From CAWFZT01 sp963820415 (GTDB lineage Bacteria; Chloroflexota; Anaerolineae; Anaerolineales; Anaerolineaceae): a DNA stretch of 64,000 nucleotides. Positions 61,098 through 64,000 of the stretch are shown in pieces. Within the stretch, counting starts at the first letter, position 1, and each line of letters starts with the position of its first letter. A program made the position numbers and the translations under genes. The notes under the pieces are model-generated. The model had not been told where the DNA came from. It made no database searches and saw only the letters and a program-made list of their open reading frames with translations. The stretch is taken from positions 868,001 to 932,000 of the forward strand of contig CAWFZT010000008.1 in assembly GCA_963820415.1 (NCBI GenBank). The letters run 5' to 3'.

Positions 61098-61721
61098 ATG
61101 GGCTCTATCTTACCCCAGCGCGAATACTCCTCCCAGGAGTTCAAAAAACTCACCCTCAAATCCGACCGGGTGATCCAGAAAGACTTCATGGGCTGCACCT
61201 TCCTCAAGTGCAACTTCAGCGAAACTCTCTTCCAGGAGTGCCGCTTCCACGAGTGTAAATTCCGGGAATGCGACCTCAGCCTGGCCAACCTCAAGGACAG
61301 CACCTTCAACAGCACGCGTTTCGAAGATTCTCAGATCATCGGCGTGGATTGGACGCAGACCGCCTGGGCTAAAAACAAGTTCATCGTCTTCAAGCCGGTC
61401 GACTTCATCGGCAGTGTGCTCAACCATTCCACATTTTCCGGCCTGAAGATGAAGCAAATCCAGATCGTGCGCTGCATCGCTCACGACGTGTCCTTCGAGG
61501 AAGCCGATCTGACCTCGGCCGACTGCACGTTTACCGACTTCAACAGCAGCCGCTTCATACATACCAACCTTACCGAAGCCGACTTCACCGGCGCTACCAA
61601 TTACACCATCGCCCCCCAGTTTAATATTTTGAAGAAAACCAAATTCTCCTTGCCAGAGGCTATGGCGCTGCTGTACGGGCTGGATATAATTCTGAATGAA
61701 TATCGATCCCCGGAAGTTTAG
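61098..61721 (+). CDS. Pentapeptide-repeat protein
   Basis: A 207-residue protein in which residues about 28-185 show A(D/N)LXX-like five-residue repeats (CTFLKCNFSETLFQECRFHE, CDLSLANLKDSTFNSTRFED, ADLTSADCTFTDFNSSRFIH). This folds as a right-handed quadrilateral beta-helix. Such proteins include gyrase-protecting Qnr-type proteins and many of unknown function. The sequence is QnrB-like in general layout but is not identifiable as Qnr. It starts directly after the AT-rich island. The 90 bp upstream of the ATG are AT-rich with no ribosome site evident. Confidence 0.88.
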   Translation: MGSILPQREYSSQEFKKLTLKSDRVIQKDFMGCTFLKCNFSETLFQECRFHECKFRECDLSLANLKDSTFNSTRFEDSQIIGVDWTQTAWAKNKFIVFKPVDFIGSVLNHSTFSGLKMKQIQIVRCIAHDVSFEEADLTSADCTFTDFNSSRFIHTNLTEADFTGATNYTIAPQFNILKKTKFSLPEAMALLYGLDIILNEYRSPEV

Positions 61722-61803
61722 CTTTCTACCCTTTCGAAAGCCGGTAACGACCTTCTTTCATAGGGGCTGCGCATCCTACAAAACAATTTCTTGCATTCGC
61801 GGA

Positions 61804-61950
61804 CTAAGTCTTTTTTTCGTTGACTACATCAACCTTGCAGTCTAATAAAGTTTCGAAGTCAAGCATCAAAACAGCATGATCTACTAGACTGGAGCCAGAG
61901 ACGAAAGTGCCCGAAATAACCAAGAGTTAGATGTTTGCGGTTTTATATAC
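61804..61950 (-). pseudogene. Possible remnant of an MNT-type nucleotidyltransferase gene
   Basis: The minus-strand frame ending at 61804 reads LLVISGTFVSGSSLVDHAVLMLDFE (in parts), then LLDCKVDVVNEKKT-stop. This weakly resembles GSFARGxxxxxSDxDLLVxF...LLGxKVDVVTE of minimal nucleotidyltransferases in HEPN-MNT toxin-antitoxin pairs. The key GS and DxD residues have decayed and an in-frame stop (ANI-stop) cuts the N-terminus. The adjacent intergenic space (61722-61803) holds nothing clear. Low confidence. Confidence 0.3.
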
Positions 61951-61984
61951 GCTGGCCAGGTCGATATTCTGTTCAAAAGAGGTT

Positions 61985-62712
61985 TCAGCCTGGGGCAGGG
62001 CTGCCTTCCTGTATCTCTAAGAATAGCGGACAATGGTCGCTATATTTCAGCCACACCTGGGGGTTGCCGACCCTGACTTTCCCAAGCCTTTTCAGCCAGC
62101 GCCGGGGAGTAAAAATATAATCGAGATGAAACGGCTGCTCGATGTTACGGTTCATAAAAAAGGTAGACTGGCTTTCCCGTCCCTGGGTCTCGCGGTAGAA
62201 ATAATGGTAGGCGCTGACAATATCCAGGTCGGCTAAGGCGCGCACTACCCAGTCGTGGCTGCCAAGCCGGACGAGTTGGTTCTGCTGCGGATTACTGTTC
62301 AGATCGCCCATTAAAATCGTATCACTTTCCTGGATAAAGCTGCGATAAGTGATGATCGCCAGGTTTACCTGGGCAACATAGCTCAAACGCGGGTCGTCAT
62401 GTTCCATCGCCCAAACCGCCAACAAGTTAAAGTTTGTCCTCCGGAAACCTTTACAGGTACGCAGAAATGGATGGATGGATCGTAACAGGCGTCAGGCCTG
62501 AACTCCAGGTTGCTCCAGGAAAAGATACCCAGGCCGCGGTTGGCATTTTCACCGAACCATAACTGTCTGGTAGGTGGGGGCAGTATGCCCTTCCACTTGA
62601 GTTTATCGGGATGTTCACATTCCTGGATAACCGCCAGGTCCGGTGCGCCGCGGGCAATGCGCGAGTATTTTTTGCGAAAGGCGCCCTGACAGTTCCAGGT
62701 GACGAGTTTCAT
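61985..62712 (-). CDS. Endonuclease/exonuclease/phosphatase (EEP) family protein (frameshifted)
   Basis: A DNase I-like fold. The N-terminal part from ATG 62712 has KLVTWNCQGAFR, PDLAVIQECE and GLGIFSWSN; the C-terminal part has ILMGDLNSNPQQN and KYSDHCPLF. They lie in different frames. The join is at 62433-62435, where one T of a run (A on the coding strand) seems missing: CAAAC for CAAAAC restores VSGGQNFNLLAVWAME. Restored length is about 242 residues. The intact Asn, Glu, Asp-Asn and Asp-His residues argue for function. Substrate (DNA, sugar phosphate or lipid) is not predictable. Confidence 0.82.
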
Positions 62713-62886
62713 AGAGTATTCATTAGCGCTCCAGGCCGGGGTGGAGGGCCCGGTAGGCTTCAGCGTAGCGCCATCGCCTCCAGGATTGTACCTGTTCCAT
62801 GCGTCGTGCCGCTGGCAGATCGACAAATTGGCCAGAGAACGCCATAATGGTGACAGTCAGGATCTAGGCGTAAATGAACGGCTTGA

Positions 62887-64000
62887 TCAAATCGCCGGAA
62901 TATGGGTTAGCGGCGGTTTGCCGATGGCGTAAACATTGAAGCCGATGGCGTGTAGCTTTTTGTGGTCGAGAATGTTGCGCCCATCGAAGATGAAAGCTGG
63001 TTTGGCCATCGATTTATAAATGACGTCGTAATCGAGGTTAGTAAACTGGGCCCAATCGGTCAGGATGGCGATGGCATGTGCGCCTTTAGCCGCCGCGTAC
63101 GGGTCCGGCTCGAAGCAGACGAGCTGGGCAGCTCCTCCAAGGTCGGCGCGGGCATTATCGAGGGCGTGCGGATCGGTCAGGACGATTTCAGCCCGTTCCT
63201 CCAATAAGGCCCGGCAAACCGCCAGGGCGGGCGAATCGCGCGTGTCGCTGGTGTTAGCTTTGAAGGCCGCCCCAAACAGGGCGATGCGCTTGCCCGCAAC
63301 TGTGTTGAACATTGAAGAGACCATATTGGAGACGAAACGCATCTGCTGGTGCTCGTTCATCTTGATCACCTGCTCCCAGTAGCTGGCGACTTCGCCCAGT
63401 CCGTAATATTCGCACAGATAAACCAGGTTAAGAATATCCTTGCGAAAACAGGAACCTCCAAAACCGACGCTGGCGCGCAGGAAACTACGCCCGATGCGGC
63501 TGTCCAGGCCGATGGCGTGAGACACTTCGGTGACGTCTGCCCCGGTTTTTTCACACAGGGCCGAGATGGCATTGATCGACGAGACGCGTTGAGCCAGGAA
63601 AGCGTTAGCCGCCAGCTTGGACAGCTCGCTCGACCACAGGTTGGTGGTAATGATCCGTTCGAGCGGCACCCATTGGGCGTAGAGATCGACGATAGCCTGC
63701 ACAGCCTTCTGCCCTGAGGGCGAATCCTTGCCGCCAATCAACACCCGGTCTGGGTTCTGCATATCCTGGATGGCAGTGCCTTCCGCCAGGAACTCGGGGT
63801 TGGAGACAATGTCGAAATGCAGGCCGGCCGAGTTGTAATTGAGAATGTGCTCCATGGCCTCGGCCGTGCGCACCGGCAAGCGTGCTTTTCTCCACCACGA
63901 TCTTGGGGGAAGTTGAGTTTTCCACGATCTGGCGGGCGGTCTTTTCCCAGTACTGCAAATCAGCCGCCCGGCCTGCCCCCTGTCCAAAACTCTTGGTGGG
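62887..64000 (-). CDS. ugd: UDP-glucose 6-dehydrogenase, animal-type, 5' truncated by window edge and frameshifted
   Basis: It oxidises UDP-glucose to UDP-glucuronate with two NAD+. Visible are PTKSFGQGAGRAADLQYW near the window end, VSNPEFLAEGTAI, NLWSSELSKLAANAFLAQR, the catalytic Cys in GFGGSCFRKD and the third domain with AFKANTSDTRDSPA. The blocks match the metazoan-type subfamily more than the usual bacterial Ugd. The N-terminal Rossmann domain lies beyond 64000. A one-base shift occurs at 63878-63879 (CAAG for CAG on the plus strand), which restores VVEKSTLPVRTAE. The neighbours give no polysaccharide cluster in view. Confidence 0.88.
   Translation of the reverse strand, partial: PPRVLDRGQAGRLICSTGKRPPARSWKTQLPPRSWWRKARLPVRTAEAMEHILNYNSAGLHFDIVSNPEFLAEGTAIQDMQNPDRVLIGGKDSPSGQKAVQAIVDLYAQWVPLERIITTNLWSSELSKLAANAFLAQRVSSINAISALCEKTGADVTEVSHAIGLDSRIGRSFLRASVGFGGSCFRKDILNLVYLCEYYGLGEVASYWEQVIKMNEHQQMRFVSNMVSSMFNTVAGKRIALFGAAFKANTSDTRDSPALAVCRALLEERAEIVLTDPHALDNARADLGGAAQLVCFEPDPYAAAKGAHAIAILTDWAQFTNLDYDVIYKSMAKPAFIFDGRNILDHKKLHAIGFNVYAIGKPPLTHIPAI

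Noticed and set aside
61098..61721. Calling the pentapeptide-repeat protein a Qnr quinolone-resistance gene
   Set aside because: The repeat fold is shared by many families and no Qnr-specific segment could be identified by eye.
1..64000. tRNA, rRNA or prophage genes
   Set aside because: No cloverleaf-ending CCA-type segments, rRNA signatures, integrases or phage structural genes were noticed on either strand, though short RNAs could be missed by eye.

Overview
The window is a GC-rich bacterial chromosome segment with dense, mostly short operons. The gene set suggests an anaerobic or facultative heterotroph of the Chloroflexota, probably Anaerolineae-like. The grounds are Tat-type lipoprotein solute-binding proteins, several uroporphyrinogen-decarboxylase-fold proteins sitting in sugar clusters, many extracellular Thr/Pro-linker proteins and interspersed palindromic repeats. 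No rRNA, tRNA or universal marker settles the taxonomy, so this is inference. No tRNA, rRNA, CRISPR array, prophage or intact insertion sequence was seen.

Layout. 1-13.7 kb: a glycan-utilisation operon, with an end-truncated large protein of unknown function, a complete Opp/Dpp-type ABC importer (binding protein, two permeases, two ATPases), a GH2 beta-galactosidase with an unexpected helical insert, a UroD-fold protein and the stump of a second GH2 gene. 13.8-18.8 kb: a 1,297-residue secreted CHAP/IPT/Fn3-like protein on the minus strand and an unrecognised, possibly decayed gene. 18.8-27 kb: a frameshifted FtsX-type permease, an acyltransferase, a frameshifted GH29 fucosidase coupled to a nitrilase-family amidase, and a DUF47-Pit phosphate transport pair. 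27-34 kb (minus strand): a serine-palmitoyltransferase-like enzyme with a 3-ketosphinganine-reductase-like SDR, an isomerase-PfkB kinase-class II aldolase sugar module, a hemerythrin and a DapA/NanA-family lyase. 34-38 kb: a lipoprotein, NanE and a second UroD-fold protein behind a clear promoter with an operator-like palindrome. 37.5-48 kb: secreted proteins, YitT, a YhhN lysoplasmalogenase-like protein, Era, an MGMT-like protein, PhzF, a hexulose-phosphate isomerase, a site-2 protease and a third UroD-fold protein. 48.4-53.4 kb: a heterodimeric ABC exporter preceded by a leader with a strong promoter, a 12-codon ORF and two tandem intrinsic terminators, then a GRP-type sugar transporter. 53.4-64 kb: repeats, an MBL hydrolase, two divergent SDRs with a TetR regulator, a tocopherol-cyclase-like protein, a pyrophosphatase remnant, VOC and Nudix proteins, an AT-rich probable nuclease gene, a pentapeptide-repeat protein, an EEP-family phosphatase and an animal-type UDP-glucose dehydrogenase running off the right edge.

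The genes read mainly as carbohydrate scavenging: import, hydrolysis of galactosides and fucosides, and aldose-to-triose breakdown. Envelope and lipid functions and drug export are added to this. The most interesting items are the exporter leader (a candidate ribosome-mediated attenuator with a mutually exclusive RNA pairing), the insert in the beta-galactosidase, the predicted sphingoid-base gene pair and the two related 50-bp palindromes. Five genes are broken by single-base changes, each in a run of two to four identical bases. That points to residual assembly errors rather than true pseudogenes.
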